NCBI GenBank assembly: GCA_031261365.1 | Contig: JAISJY010000058.1 | Coordinates: 1-6,304 of the forward strand | Direction: 5' to 3' | DNA length: 6,304 nucleotides | Source of the DNA: Caryophanales bacterium | GTDB lineage: Bacteria > Bacillota_I > Bacilli_A > RFN20 > JAISJY01 | In this document: one piece after another, positions 1-6,235 of the stretch | How the letters are laid out: each line of letters starts with the position of its first letter | Position numbering within the stretch: the first letter of the stretch is position 1 | Notes under the pieces: generated by a model | What the model was told of the DNA's origin: nothing | Database searches by the model: none | The model's input: the letters and a program-made list of their open reading frames with translations, nothing else | Position numbers and translations under genes: made by a program

Positions 1-790
1 TATCAAATTCATCTCCATATGTTGAATAATGATCACCATTATAATATTCTATCAACTCCCAAGTACCAGATTCAATAACAGGTGAAGGAATTCTCTCAAA
101 AGTATATGTAACTTCAATATCATCAATAGTAGTTACCCAAGTGAGAGTCATTGTACTAGCATTGTAAATTATAATGTCTAATTCAAAATCTCGAACATAA
201 ACATTTTCATTATCAATAAAAACATATTGGCTCATATATAAATTACCATACCAATCAAACCAATGAATTTCTAAAGGAATAGTATTCCAACCGTAATACC
301 AATCTTTATGATCTATTTCAACAATGTTTATCGGGTTTAAATAATCAAGTAGAATGCCAAAATCTTCCCCGCTATTAACATCATACTCACCAGCACTTAC
401 TCCAGCAATAGTCTCGCTTGTAGTTATCTTCTCTAATCCAAAATCACCCATGGGAAGTCTCTCAAGTAAAGGTTTCTCTGCATCAAGAGTGAATGTAACA
501 ATATCTATATAGTGTTCATCATCGAATTCATATTCTTCACTGATTGTTATAGTATTTAATGAGTAGATCATAACCGAATTTCCCCACCCCCACCAATTAG
601 TAAAGTCTGGAGAGGTTATAACACCTGTTGAAATATCAAAATTGGTTATCTCAAATGTAAAGCCATAATGACTTAATTCATTATCATTAATATCAATTGT
701 TATCTCATCCCACCACATTAATTCAAAAAGTAATTCAAGATCATTAAGAACATAATCATCATATTGAATTTCTGTTATTGTATATGTTCC
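1..790 (-). repeat. Tandem lipocalin-like beta-rich units in the lipoprotein
   Basis: After the InlB-type repeats three stretches share a layout. Unit 1 (residues about 187-297) opens with NGTYTITEIQYDD and closes with VMIYSLNTITISEEYEF then VTFTLDAEKPLLE. Unit 2 (about 319-425) opens with GEYDVNSGEDF and closes with IIIYNASTMTLTW then IEVTYTFERIPSPVIE. A third unit begins at residue 428 with GTWELIEYYNGD and runs off the window. The G-T-(Y/W) opening and the T-L-T-x-(n)-D-x-x-V-T-Y-T-F closing strands are reminiscent of bacterial lipocalin-like domains. The alignment of the closing strands of units 1 and 2 was done by eye and is only moderate. Confidence 0.45.
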
Positions 791-1348
791 ATTTTTAAGA
801 ATAAGTGGTTTTAATGTTTCACTAAATATTGCATAAAAGTTTGCATTAGCAAATATTAATGGTGACTCATTACCAGAAAAAGCCAAAACACCACCATCTG
901 TTAAACCCCAGCCTTCAAAAGAATAATCATAGAACTCATCTGTTTTTGTGGGAACTGCTCCATCATATGTTGATTTAGCTCCTTCATTAACAATATATTG
1001 TTTTAATTTTACCTCTCCATTATACCAAGCAACTATATAGGTAGTTACTTCATCTTTTGGGTAAGATGTATAAGTAGCTGTATAGGTAATGTCAGCTACT
1101 ACCTTAGTAGGTAATGGTGACCAATTATTAAATGTATAAGTATAATTTGCATTTTCAAGTCTAACTGGTGTTTCTCTATCATAACTTGGCACTGTATCTT
1201 TTTCAACATCAGTATCAGTTTCTAATATTGTACCATCATAGTTTTTCCATGTGACAGTATACTTTTGTTTTGTATTACCACAAGCAAACAAAGTAATGAT
1301 AATACCAAACATAAGTGGTAGTCCTACTAATAATCTTTTGTAATTCAT
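1..1348 (-). CDS. Secreted repeat-containing lipoprotein, 3' end cut off by window edge
   Basis: The frame is open from an ATG at 1346-1348 through the window edge, giving 449 codons without a stop, so the protein is incomplete at its C-terminus. Residues 1-23 form a lipoprotein signal peptide: K4/R5, a hydrophobic stretch, then the lipobox L-F-A-C with C23 as the lipidation site. The mature protein is therefore probably anchored on the outer face of the membrane. Residues about 29-95 and 102-177 are two copies of a Listeria-Bacteroides/InlB B-type repeat (YTVTWKNYDGT at the start, YTFNNWSPLP near the middle, ITYTATYT at the end of the first). From about 185 the sequence is beta-rich and full of Trp, Tyr, Asp and Glu (NWWGWGN at 251-257), and appears to contain two to three lipocalin-like units. 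A good AGGAGG lies 9 bases before the start. The gene is divergent from hslO. Substrate or binding partner is unknown. The reading frame and lipobox are seen directly; the domain names are recognition by eye. Confidence 0.9.
   Translation of the reverse strand, partial: MNYKRLLVGLPLMFGIIITLFACGNTKQKYTVTWKNYDGTILETDTDVEKDTVPSYDRETPVRLENANYTYTFNNWSPLPTKVVADITYTATYTSYPKDEVTTYIVAWYNGEVKLKQYIVNEGAKSTYDGAVPTKTDEFYDYSFEGWGLTDGGVLAFSGNESPLIFANANFYAIFSETLKPLILKNGTYTITEIQYDDYVLNDLELLFELMWWDEITIDINDNELSHYGFTFEITNFDISTGVITSPDFTNWWGWGNSVMIYSLNTITISEEYEFDDEHYIDIVTFTLDAEKPLLERLPMGDFGLEKITTSETIAGVSAGEYDVNSGEDFGILLDYLNPINIVEIDHKDWYYGWNTIPLEIHWFDWYGNLYMSQYVFIDNENVYVRDFELDIIIYNASTMTLTWVTTIDDIEVTYTFERIPSPVIESGTWELIEYYNGDHYSTYGDEFD
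818..1264 (-). repeat. Two InlB B-type (Listeria-Bacteroides) protein repeats within the lipoprotein
   Basis: Residues about 29-95 follow the family pattern: a start of the type YTVTWKNYDG, an acidic middle, then a Y-TYTF-x-x-W-SPLP core and a closing ITYTATYT strand. Residues about 102-177 repeat it in a more diverged form (YIVAWYNGE, then STYDGAVPTKTDEF, then YSFEGWG, then ANFYAIFS). These are small beta-grasp-like extracellular modules that usually act as stalks or spacers on surface proteins of Gram-positive bacteria. They are diverged at the DNA level, so this is an old protein repeat and not a recent tandem duplication. Confidence 0.7.
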
Positions 1349-1357
1349 AAAAATTAT

Positions 1358-1363
1358 CCTCCT
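1358..1363 (-). promoter_or_regulatory. Ribosome binding site of the lipoprotein gene
   Basis: The minus strand reads AGGAGG here, a full Shine-Dalgarno match, 9 bases upstream of the ATG at 1348. It fixes the start codon and shows that the frame, which has no stop inside the window, is a real gene. Confidence 0.85.
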
Positions 1364-1398
1364 AATTATTATTTAATATCTATTTTGAACTTACTTAA

Positions 1399-1404
1399 AG
1401 TATA
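1399..1404 (-). promoter_or_regulatory. Possible -10 element for the lipoprotein gene
   Basis: The minus strand reads TATACT, one base from the TATAAT consensus, about 50 bases upstream of the lipoprotein start. No convincing -35 hexamer sits 16-18 bases further upstream, so this is only a candidate in an AT-rich stretch where such matches arise by chance. Confidence 0.25.
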
Positions 1405-1417
1405 AAATTAACTTGTT

Positions 1418-1426
1418 TGGTATAAT
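1418..1426 (+). promoter_or_regulatory. Extended -10 promoter (TGG-TATAAT) ahead of hslO
   Basis: The plus strand carries a perfect TATAAT at 1421-1426 preceded by TGG, the TGn form of an extended -10 element that can work with a weak -35. No good -35 is present at the usual distance; the nearest TTAAAG at 1395-1400 is 20 bases away. Transcription would start near 1432-1434, leaving only about 8 bases before the hslO ATG at 1441. It would drive the whole hslO-dusB-lysS run. No CIRCE inverted repeat is visible, so heat-shock control by HrcA is not supported. Confidence 0.5.
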
Positions 1427-1430
1427 TAAT

Positions 1431-1436
1431 AAGGGG
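1431..1436 (+). promoter_or_regulatory. Ribosome binding site of hslO
   Basis: AAGGGG ends 4 bases before the ATG at 1441, a slightly close but usable Shine-Dalgarno element. It supports the ATG at 1441 as the start. If the TATAAT at 1421 is the promoter, the transcript would begin within or just before this element. Confidence 0.6.
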
Positions 1437-1440
1437 CAAT

Positions 1441-2232
1441 ATGATAATTAGGGGAACACTTAAAGAACACAAACTTAGATTTGTCTTCGTTGATAATAAA
1501 GATATAGTTATAAAGGCTAATAGACAACATAATTTTAGTCCTGTTGCTACTTATATTGCAAGTCAATTATTAAGTATTACATCTATTTTATCTTTTCTAG
1601 AAAAGGATGATACTACTTCTTTAATGGTAGCTATTAAAGGTGATGGACCTTTAGGGAACTTTAAAACCTTTGCTTTAGCTAATAATATTGTTATAAATGG
1701 AGTAGAGAAACTCTCAGAAAACATTAGTTCTTTTAATGATTTATTAGGTAAAGGAAAGATAGAAGTTATTAAGACAATCTTTGATACTAATTTTGTTTCT
1801 TCTATTGAATTAGAAACAGGGTCTTTATCAAAAGAGTTTTCAAGTTTCTTTTTACAAAGTGAACAAATACCGACTGTTGTTTGTTTGCAACCTCTTTTTA
1901 ATGAATATGGAGAGTTATTACAGTCTTATGGTTTAATTGTGCAAGGTTTACCAGATATGCAAGATAATGATTTATTCTTTTTAGAAGATTTAGCAAATGA
2001 TTTAAATGAAACAAAATATAATGGTGATTTGAATCTATTTTTTGAACAATTAAAAATAGTTCCTGAAAATAGTGAAAGAGAAGATTTAATCTATAAGTGT
2101 AGTTGTAATAAAAAACAAATTGTTTCTACTTTAAAAATGTTAGATGAGGGTGAAGAACCTTTCTTTGAAGTAACTTGTGAAAAATGTGGTAAGGTTTATT
2201 TAGTTAATAAAAAAGAAGTATGTGGAAAATAA
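1441..2232 (+). CDS. hslO: Hsp33, redox-activated cytoplasmic chaperone
   Basis: Hsp33 is a holdase chaperone that is switched on by oxidation: four cysteines bind zinc when reduced and form disulfides under oxidative stress, releasing an unfolded-protein binding surface. The protein is 263 residues, somewhat shorter than the usual 290 or so. The N-terminal domain shows the family's (I/L)RG start, the RQHNFSPVATYIASQLL helix at 28-44 and IKGDGPLG at 65-72; SEQIPTVV at 140-147 is also typical. The C-terminal zinc centre is intact as C220-S-C222 and C246-E-K-C249 with 23 residues between the pairs, a few fewer than in Bacillus-type Hsp33. Two further cysteines, C148 and C261, are not part of the motif. 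The gene opens the plus-strand run and its last 13 bases overlap dusB, so the two are probably translated together. Identification is strong on the zinc motif and the N-terminal domain. Confidence 0.93.
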   Translation: MIIRGTLKEHKLRFVFVDNKDIVIKANRQHNFSPVATYIASQLLSITSILSFLEKDDTTSLMVAIKGDGPLGNFKTFALANNIVINGVEKLSENISSFNDLLGKGKIEVIKTIFDTNFVSSIELETGSLSKEFSSFFLQSEQIPTVVCLQPLFNEYGELLQSYGLIVQGLPDMQDNDLFFLEDLANDLNETKYNGDLNLFFEQLKIVPENSEREDLIYKCSCNKKQIVSTLKMLDEGEEPFFEVTCEKCGKVYLVNKKEVCGK

Positions 2233-3194
2233 AAAATATTGAAATTAATAGTCCTTTGGTTTTAGCTCCAATGGCAGGTTATACCGATTTACCTTTTAGA
2301 AAAGTATATAAAGAGTTTAAAGTGGGTTTAGTTTATACTGAAATGATATCAGCTATGGCAATTCATTATAATTCTAGCCGTACTTTCAAAATGTTAGATA
2401 TAGCTGAAAATGAACATCCAATAGCTGTGCAAATATTTGGAGGAGAGTTAAATAGTTTATTAGAAACAGCTAAATATTTAGATAATAATTCTTCTTGTGA
2501 CATTATTGATATTAATATGGGGTGTCCTGTTCCTAAAGTATTAGCGAGTGATTCAGGAAGTAAATGGTTATTAGACCCTATAAAAGCTTATAACATGGTT
2601 AAACAAATAGTGGAAAGTGTTAAAAAGCCTGTAACTTGTAAAATGCGGTTAGGTTGGGATCTTAAAACTCAAAACTATTTAGAATATGCTAAACTAATGG
2701 AAAAAGCAGGTATTAGTGCAATTGCAGTTCATGGGCGAACGAGAAGTCAATACTATGCTGGTGAGGTTAATTATCAAGCTATTAAAGAAATCAAAGCTTC
2801 CTTGAATATACCTGTTATTGCTAATGGGAATATAAACAGTTTGAAACAAGCTCTTTATGTCTTAAATGAAACAAAGGCTGATGCTATTATGTTGGGGAGA
2901 GGAATACTTGGTAATCCCTATCTGTTATTAGAAATTGATGCTTCTTTAAATAATAAGAAGTTTGAATACCCTCCTTTAAAAGATAAACTTTTAGTTTTTA
3001 TTAAATTAGCCAATTATGCTGTTGCTTATTATAAAGATGAAGAGTTTGCTATTAAACAATTAAGAGGTCAAGCTATATTCTTTATTAAAGGGTTACCTTT
3101 TGCTAATGAATATAAAAATAAATTAACTCAAATAATTAGTATTAAAGAGTTAGAAAACATTTTCAAAGAATTATTAGAAAGGCTAACAGATTAA
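2220..3194 (+). CDS. dusB: tRNA-dihydrouridine synthase, DusB type
   Basis: This FMN enzyme uses NADPH to reduce specific uridines in tRNA to dihydrouridine. The TIM-barrel domain begins with the family signature LVLAPMAGYTDLPFR (13-27), followed by EMISAMAIHYN and QIFGG (71-75). The catalytic cysteine is C102 in INMGCPVPKV. FMN and substrate residues are visible as CKMRLGW (140-146), VHGRTR (170-175, His171), IANGNI (200-205) and LGRGILGNP (225-233). The C-terminal helical tRNA-binding domain starts near 255; its usual MRKH-type segment reads QLRGQ here (280-284), a divergence worth noting. At 324 residues it is normal in length. Start choice: the ATG at 2220 gives MWKIKNIEI, the standard DusB opening, although it lies inside the end of hslO and has only a weak purine run (AAAAAAGAAG) before it, pointing to translational coupling. 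dusB next to lysS is a conserved Bacilli arrangement. Confidence 0.94.
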   Translation: MWKIKNIEINSPLVLAPMAGYTDLPFRKVYKEFKVGLVYTEMISAMAIHYNSSRTFKMLDIAENEHPIAVQIFGGELNSLLETAKYLDNNSSCDIIDINMGCPVPKVLASDSGSKWLLDPIKAYNMVKQIVESVKKPVTCKMRLGWDLKTQNYLEYAKLMEKAGISAIAVHGRTRSQYYAGEVNYQAIKEIKASLNIPVIANGNINSLKQALYVLNETKADAIMLGRGILGNPYLLLEIDASLNNKKFEYPPLKDKLLVFIKLANYAVAYYKDEEFAIKQLRGQAIFFIKGLPFANEYKNKLTQIISIKELENIFKELLERLTD

Positions 3195-3231
3195 GTTAAC
3201 AAGGTATAAAATATTAAAGTGAGGTAATAAA

Positions 3232-4719
3232 ATGCGAGAATTAACAGACCAAGAAATCAATAGATTAAGCAAAATTGATAAATTAAAGGAATTAGGAATA
3301 GACCCTTATGGTTCTAAGTATGAGGTAAATGCTTATAGTTTAGCAATAAAAAATAAATATCAAGGGGCAACTCATGAAGAAATGGAAGAAAAAAACATTA
3401 TTGTCAGAGTTGCTGGTAGAATAGTTTTATTAAGAAATATGGGGAAAGCAGCTTTTTTTCATATTAAAGATAGTCAAGGAACTATTCAAGTTTATATTAG
3501 AAAAGATGAAGTGGGTGATGAACAATATGATTTATTTAAGTTAGCAGATTTAGGTGATATTGTTGGTATTGAAGGTCGTATTATGGTTACTAATACAGGC
3601 GAATTATCAGTTAGGGCTAAACAATTTACTCATTTAACGAAGGCTTTAAGACCTTTACCAGAAAAATATCATGGTTTAAGTGATATTGAAGAAAGATATA
3701 GAAGAAGGTATCTTGATTTAATAAGTAATGATGAGGCTTTAAGAATAGCTTTTTTAAGACCTAAAATTGTTAGAGGTATGCAAAATTATTTTGATAGTTT
3801 AGGTTTTACAGAAGTGGAAACTCCCGTTTTACAGTCAATTCAAGGTGGGGCAACAGCACGACCTTTTGTAACACATCATAATACTTTAGATTTAGATTTA
3901 TATTTAAGAATAGCAACTGAATTACCTTTAAAAAGATTATTAGTTGGAGGAATGGAAAGAGTTTATGAAATAGGTCGTTTATTTAGAAATGAAGGAATGG
4001 ACCCTAAACATAATCCTGAATTCACAACTGTTGAATTATATCAAGCTTATGGTGATTTAAAATCTATGATGGAAATTACCGAAGGGGTCATTAAGAAACT
4101 AGCCAAAGAAGTAATAAAAAAAGATGTTTATAGTTTTTTAGGAAGTGAAGTAGATTTAATTAAACCTTTTGAAATAGTTAAAATGACAGATTTAATTAAG
4201 AAATATACAGGGGTTGATTTTAAAAATAATAATTATTCTTTAAAAGAGGCTCAAGAACTTGCTAATAAACATAAAGTTCCTTTAGAGAAACATTTTACAG
4301 TTGGTCATATTATTAATGCTTTTTTTGAAGAGTATTGTGAAAAGACTTTAATTCAACCAACTTTTGTAACAGAGTATCCTTTAGAAGTTTCTCCTTTAAC
4401 TAAGCAAAGTAAAGAAGATGCTCGTTTTGTGGAAAGATTTGAATTGTTTGTTTGTGGAGCTGAAATAGCTAATGCTTATACTGAATTAAATAATCCTATT
4501 GAGCAAAGAAAGAGATTTGAAGCTCAATTAAAAGAGAGAGATTCTGGCAATGATGAAGCTTATCAATTAGATGAAGACTTTGTAGAAGCTTTAGAATATG
4601 GTATGCCTCCAGCAGGGGGAGTTGGAATGGGAATTGATAGATTAGCCATGCTTTTATTGGAAGTAGATTCTGTTAGAGAAGTTATATTATTTCCTCAAAT
4701 GAAAGATAGACAACAATAG
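3232..4719 (+). CDS. lysS: Lysyl-tRNA synthetase, class II
   Basis: It charges tRNA-Lys with lysine using ATP, in the cytoplasm, normally as a homodimer. The length of 495 residues is typical. An N-terminal OB-fold anticodon-binding domain covers roughly 55-140 (VRVAGRIVLLRNMGKAAFFHI at its start is the usual form). The class II catalytic core follows: motif 1 ends in GFTEVETPVLQ (191-201), then GGATARPFVTHHN (205-217); motif 2 has GRLFRNEGMDPKHNPEFT (248-265) with Arg252 contacting ATP; motif 3 is GGVGMGIDRLAML (462-474) with Arg470. All key residues are present. The start ATG is preceded by GAGG (3221-3224) at 7 bases. The 37-base gap after dusB is too short for a T-box leader and contains no terminator, so lysS is probably expressed with hslO and dusB. 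Confidence 0.97.
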   Translation: MRELTDQEINRLSKIDKLKELGIDPYGSKYEVNAYSLAIKNKYQGATHEEMEEKNIIVRVAGRIVLLRNMGKAAFFHIKDSQGTIQVYIRKDEVGDEQYDLFKLADLGDIVGIEGRIMVTNTGELSVRAKQFTHLTKALRPLPEKYHGLSDIEERYRRRYLDLISNDEALRIAFLRPKIVRGMQNYFDSLGFTEVETPVLQSIQGGATARPFVTHHNTLDLDLYLRIATELPLKRLLVGGMERVYEIGRLFRNEGMDPKHNPEFTTVELYQAYGDLKSMMEITEGVIKKLAKEVIKKDVYSFLGSEVDLIKPFEIVKMTDLIKKYTGVDFKNNNYSLKEAQELANKHKVPLEKHFTVGHIINAFFEEYCEKTLIQPTFVTEYPLEVSPLTKQSKEDARFVERFELFVCGAEIANAYTELNNPIEQRKRFEAQLKERDSGNDEAYQLDEDFVEALEYGMPPAGGVGMGIDRLAMLLLEVDSVREVILFPQMKDRQQ

Positions 4720-4732
4720 ATGTTGTTTGATT

Positions 4733-5647
4733 ATGGCAAGAGATTTAGAATTAGTTACAAAATTAGAAGATATTAGAAAGACTAAATTTGCTAAAATTCA
4801 AGTTCATAAAATAATGGCTCTTTCTTGTTTCATTCTCTTTTTAATTAGTTTAATTATTATATTTTCTTTAAGGATTTTTAATTTGATATTTCTTATTTTT
4901 GGGATGTTATTTATCTGTGGAGTATTCTTAGCTTTATATTTTGGTGGTAAGAAAAAAGTATCTCAAGAATTAAAAGAAATCTTTTACCCTTTAGTCTTAC
5001 AAAATTTTTTTACTAATGTTGCTTATATTTCCCGTCTTGGTATATCTCTACAAAGGATTAATGCTTTAAATGTTATTAAAAGACCAGACGATTTTAAGCA
5101 TGAGGATTATATTAAAGGAGAGTATCAAGGTTTACAATTTGAAATGTCAGAAGTTGAGTTTATTGAAGTAACAACAGATAGTGAAGGAAATACCTCATCT
5201 TCAACATATTTTAGAGGGAGATGGTTTATTTTTAAAATTAATAATGTTTTTCATAATACTTTAAAAGTTATTGAAAGAGGTATTCCAAGTTTTAATGATT
5301 TAAAAGAAGTTAAAAGTGAAAGTATAGATTTTAATAAGAAATATAGAATAAAAACAACTAATACTGATTTTGCTTTTTTTATTTTGACACCTAAAATAAT
5401 GCAAAGGTTATTAGATATGGACCCTTTAAAGAAAAATAAAGAGATATATTGTTTTAGTAATAATGAAGTTCATATAGCTTTAGGTGATAATAAAGACCAT
5501 TTTGAATTTGTGGTAAGTAAGCCTATAACTTTGGAAAGTATTGAATTATTAATAAAAGAACTAGATATTATTCCTGAATTAATTGAATTGTTTTCTTTGA
5601 ACTCTAATAAGTTTGATATTGATAATAAATACGAAAAATATAATTAA
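4733..5647 (+). CDS. DUF3137-type membrane protein, partner of LemA
   Basis: The function is unknown. The N-terminal 25 residues are charged and probably cytoplasmic, followed by two adjacent transmembrane segments (about 27-46 and 49-70) that form a hairpin, then KKK and a soluble domain of about 230 residues. That domain has the DUF3137-like pattern HEDYIKGEYQGLQFEMSEVEF (123-143, the E-D-Y-I-x-G-x-Y core), TYFRGRWFIFKIN (158-170) and later FAFFILTPKIMQRL (213-226). Proteins of this type are often found beside LemA, as here, where LemA starts 28 bases downstream. Start choice: I prefer the ATG at 4733 (304 residues). The in-frame TTG at 4727 would add only two residues, and no clear Shine-Dalgarno precedes either, so expression may depend on coupling to lysS, which ends 13 bases upstream. 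The family call is by eye from the motif and the LemA neighbour. Confidence 0.82.
   Translation: MARDLELVTKLEDIRKTKFAKIQVHKIMALSCFILFLISLIIIFSLRIFNLIFLIFGMLFICGVFLALYFGGKKKVSQELKEIFYPLVLQNFFTNVAYISRLGISLQRINALNVIKRPDDFKHEDYIKGEYQGLQFEMSEVEFIEVTTDSEGNTSSSTYFRGRWFIFKINNVFHNTLKVIERGIPSFNDLKEVKSESIDFNKKYRIKTTNTDFAFFILTPKIMQRLLDMDPLKKNKEIYCFSNNEVHIALGDNKDHFEFVVSKPITLESIELLIKELDIIPELIELFSLNSNKFDIDNKYEKYN
5639..5644 (+). promoter_or_regulatory. Possible -10 element for lemA
   Basis: A perfect TATAAT overlaps the last codons of the DUF3137 gene, with two overlapping TTGATA hexamers upstream at 5613-5618 and 5619-5624. The spacers are 20 and 14 bases, neither at the 17-base optimum. A start near 5651 would leave about 25 bases carrying the lemA ribosome binding site. 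AT-richness makes a chance match likely, so this is tentative. Confidence 0.25.
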
Positions 5648-5663
5648 ATGATAGAATATTAAA

Positions 5664-5670
5664 AAGGAGT
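5664..5670 (+). promoter_or_regulatory. Ribosome binding site of lemA
   Basis: AAGGAGT ends 5 bases before the ATG at 5676. It is the strongest Shine-Dalgarno in the plus-strand run, in contrast to the DUF3137 gene before it, which has none that is clear. LemA may thus be made in larger amounts than its neighbour. Confidence 0.8.
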
Positions 5671-5675
5671 TATTT

Positions 5676-6227
5676 ATGAGACCATTAGAAATTGGATTAA
5701 TCATTGGAGCAGTAGTAGTTGTTTTAATAATAATTTGGGTTATCACAACTATTAATCATTTTAAGATGATGAAGGTGAAAATTGAGGAAAGTCTTTCTTC
5801 AATTGATGTTTCTTTAAATAAGAGATATGATTTATTAAAGAAATCAATGGATGTTGTTAAAGCGTATACTACTTATGAGAAAAACACTTTGAAAGAAATA
5901 GTAGCTTTAAGAGAGGGCAATAAATCTTTAGATAATTTGGTAGAAATAGATAAGAAAATAAGTAGTGGTATTAGAGCAGTTAATGCTTTGGCAGAACATT
6001 ATCCTGAATTAAAGGCTAATACTAGTTATTTAGCTTTACAACATCAGATTAGTGATGTGGAAGAAAACTTACAAGCTTCTAGAAGAATATATAATGCTAA
6101 TGTATCAGCATATAATCAAGCTATTGTGGTATTTCCGAATAGCATATTGGCAGGTTCTAAACATACTAAAATATCTTTTTTTGAAGTTGAAGCTAATAAA
6201 AGAGATGATATAGAAATTGATTTATAG
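5676..6227 (+). CDS. lemA: LemA family membrane protein
   Basis: LemA proteins are small membrane-anchored helical proteins of unknown biochemical role; the name comes from a Listeria antigen. This one is 183 residues, a normal length. One N-terminal transmembrane helix (about 6-26, very rich in Val and Ile) is followed by a long helical domain. Family positions are recognisable: SSIDVSLNKRYDLLKKSMDVV (41-61, the I-D-V-x-L-x-x-R-x-D-L core), KAYTTYEKNTLKEI (62-75), EHYPELKAN (107-115) and the C-terminal signature ASRRIYNANVSAYNQAI (134-150) then VFPNSILAG, closing with FFEVEANKRDD. The short N-terminus and absence of a signal cleavage site suggest a signal anchor. It follows the DUF3137 gene by 28 bases with its own strong ribosome binding site, and a possible further gene begins 8 bases after its stop. 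Confidence 0.93.
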   Translation: MRPLEIGLIIGAVVVVLIIIWVITTINHFKMMKVKIEESLSSIDVSLNKRYDLLKKSMDVVKAYTTYEKNTLKEIVALREGNKSLDNLVEIDKKISSGIRAVNALAEHYPELKANTSYLALQHQISDVEENLQASRRIYNANVSAYNQAIVVFPNSILAGSKHTKISFFEVEANKRDDIEIDL

Positions 6228-6235
6228 TTGTTTTT

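Noticed and set aside
1385..1413. TTGAAC at 1385-1390 as a -35 element for hslO
   Set aside because: It lies 30 bases from the perfect TATAAT, and at 16-18 bases only 3-of-6 matches to a -10 are present.
1407..1430. ATTAA / TTAAT inverted repeat in the divergent intergenic region as an operator
   Set aside because: Arms of five A/T bases with a long spacer are expected by chance in DNA this AT-rich.
2535..2580. DusB loop SDSGSKWLLDP, which differs from the NGAGSALL form of enterobacterial DusB
   Set aside because: Bacilli DusB proteins carry a C/S-D-A-G-A-K-W-L-L-D-P version, so this is normal for the group.
3195..3231. TATAAA at 3205-3210 as a lysS promoter, or a T-box leader
   Set aside because: There is no -35 at a sensible distance, the start would fall almost on the ribosome binding site, and 37 bases cannot hold a T-box.
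4727..4732. TTG start giving a two-residue longer DUF3137 protein
   Set aside because: The ATG two codons later is the more usual start and no ribosome binding site favours the TTG; the difference has no effect on the domains.
4720..4776. Small frame starting at ATG 4720, directly after the lysS stop
   Set aside because: It ends at a TAG after 18 codons, has no ribosome binding site and overlaps the well-supported DUF3137 gene in another frame.
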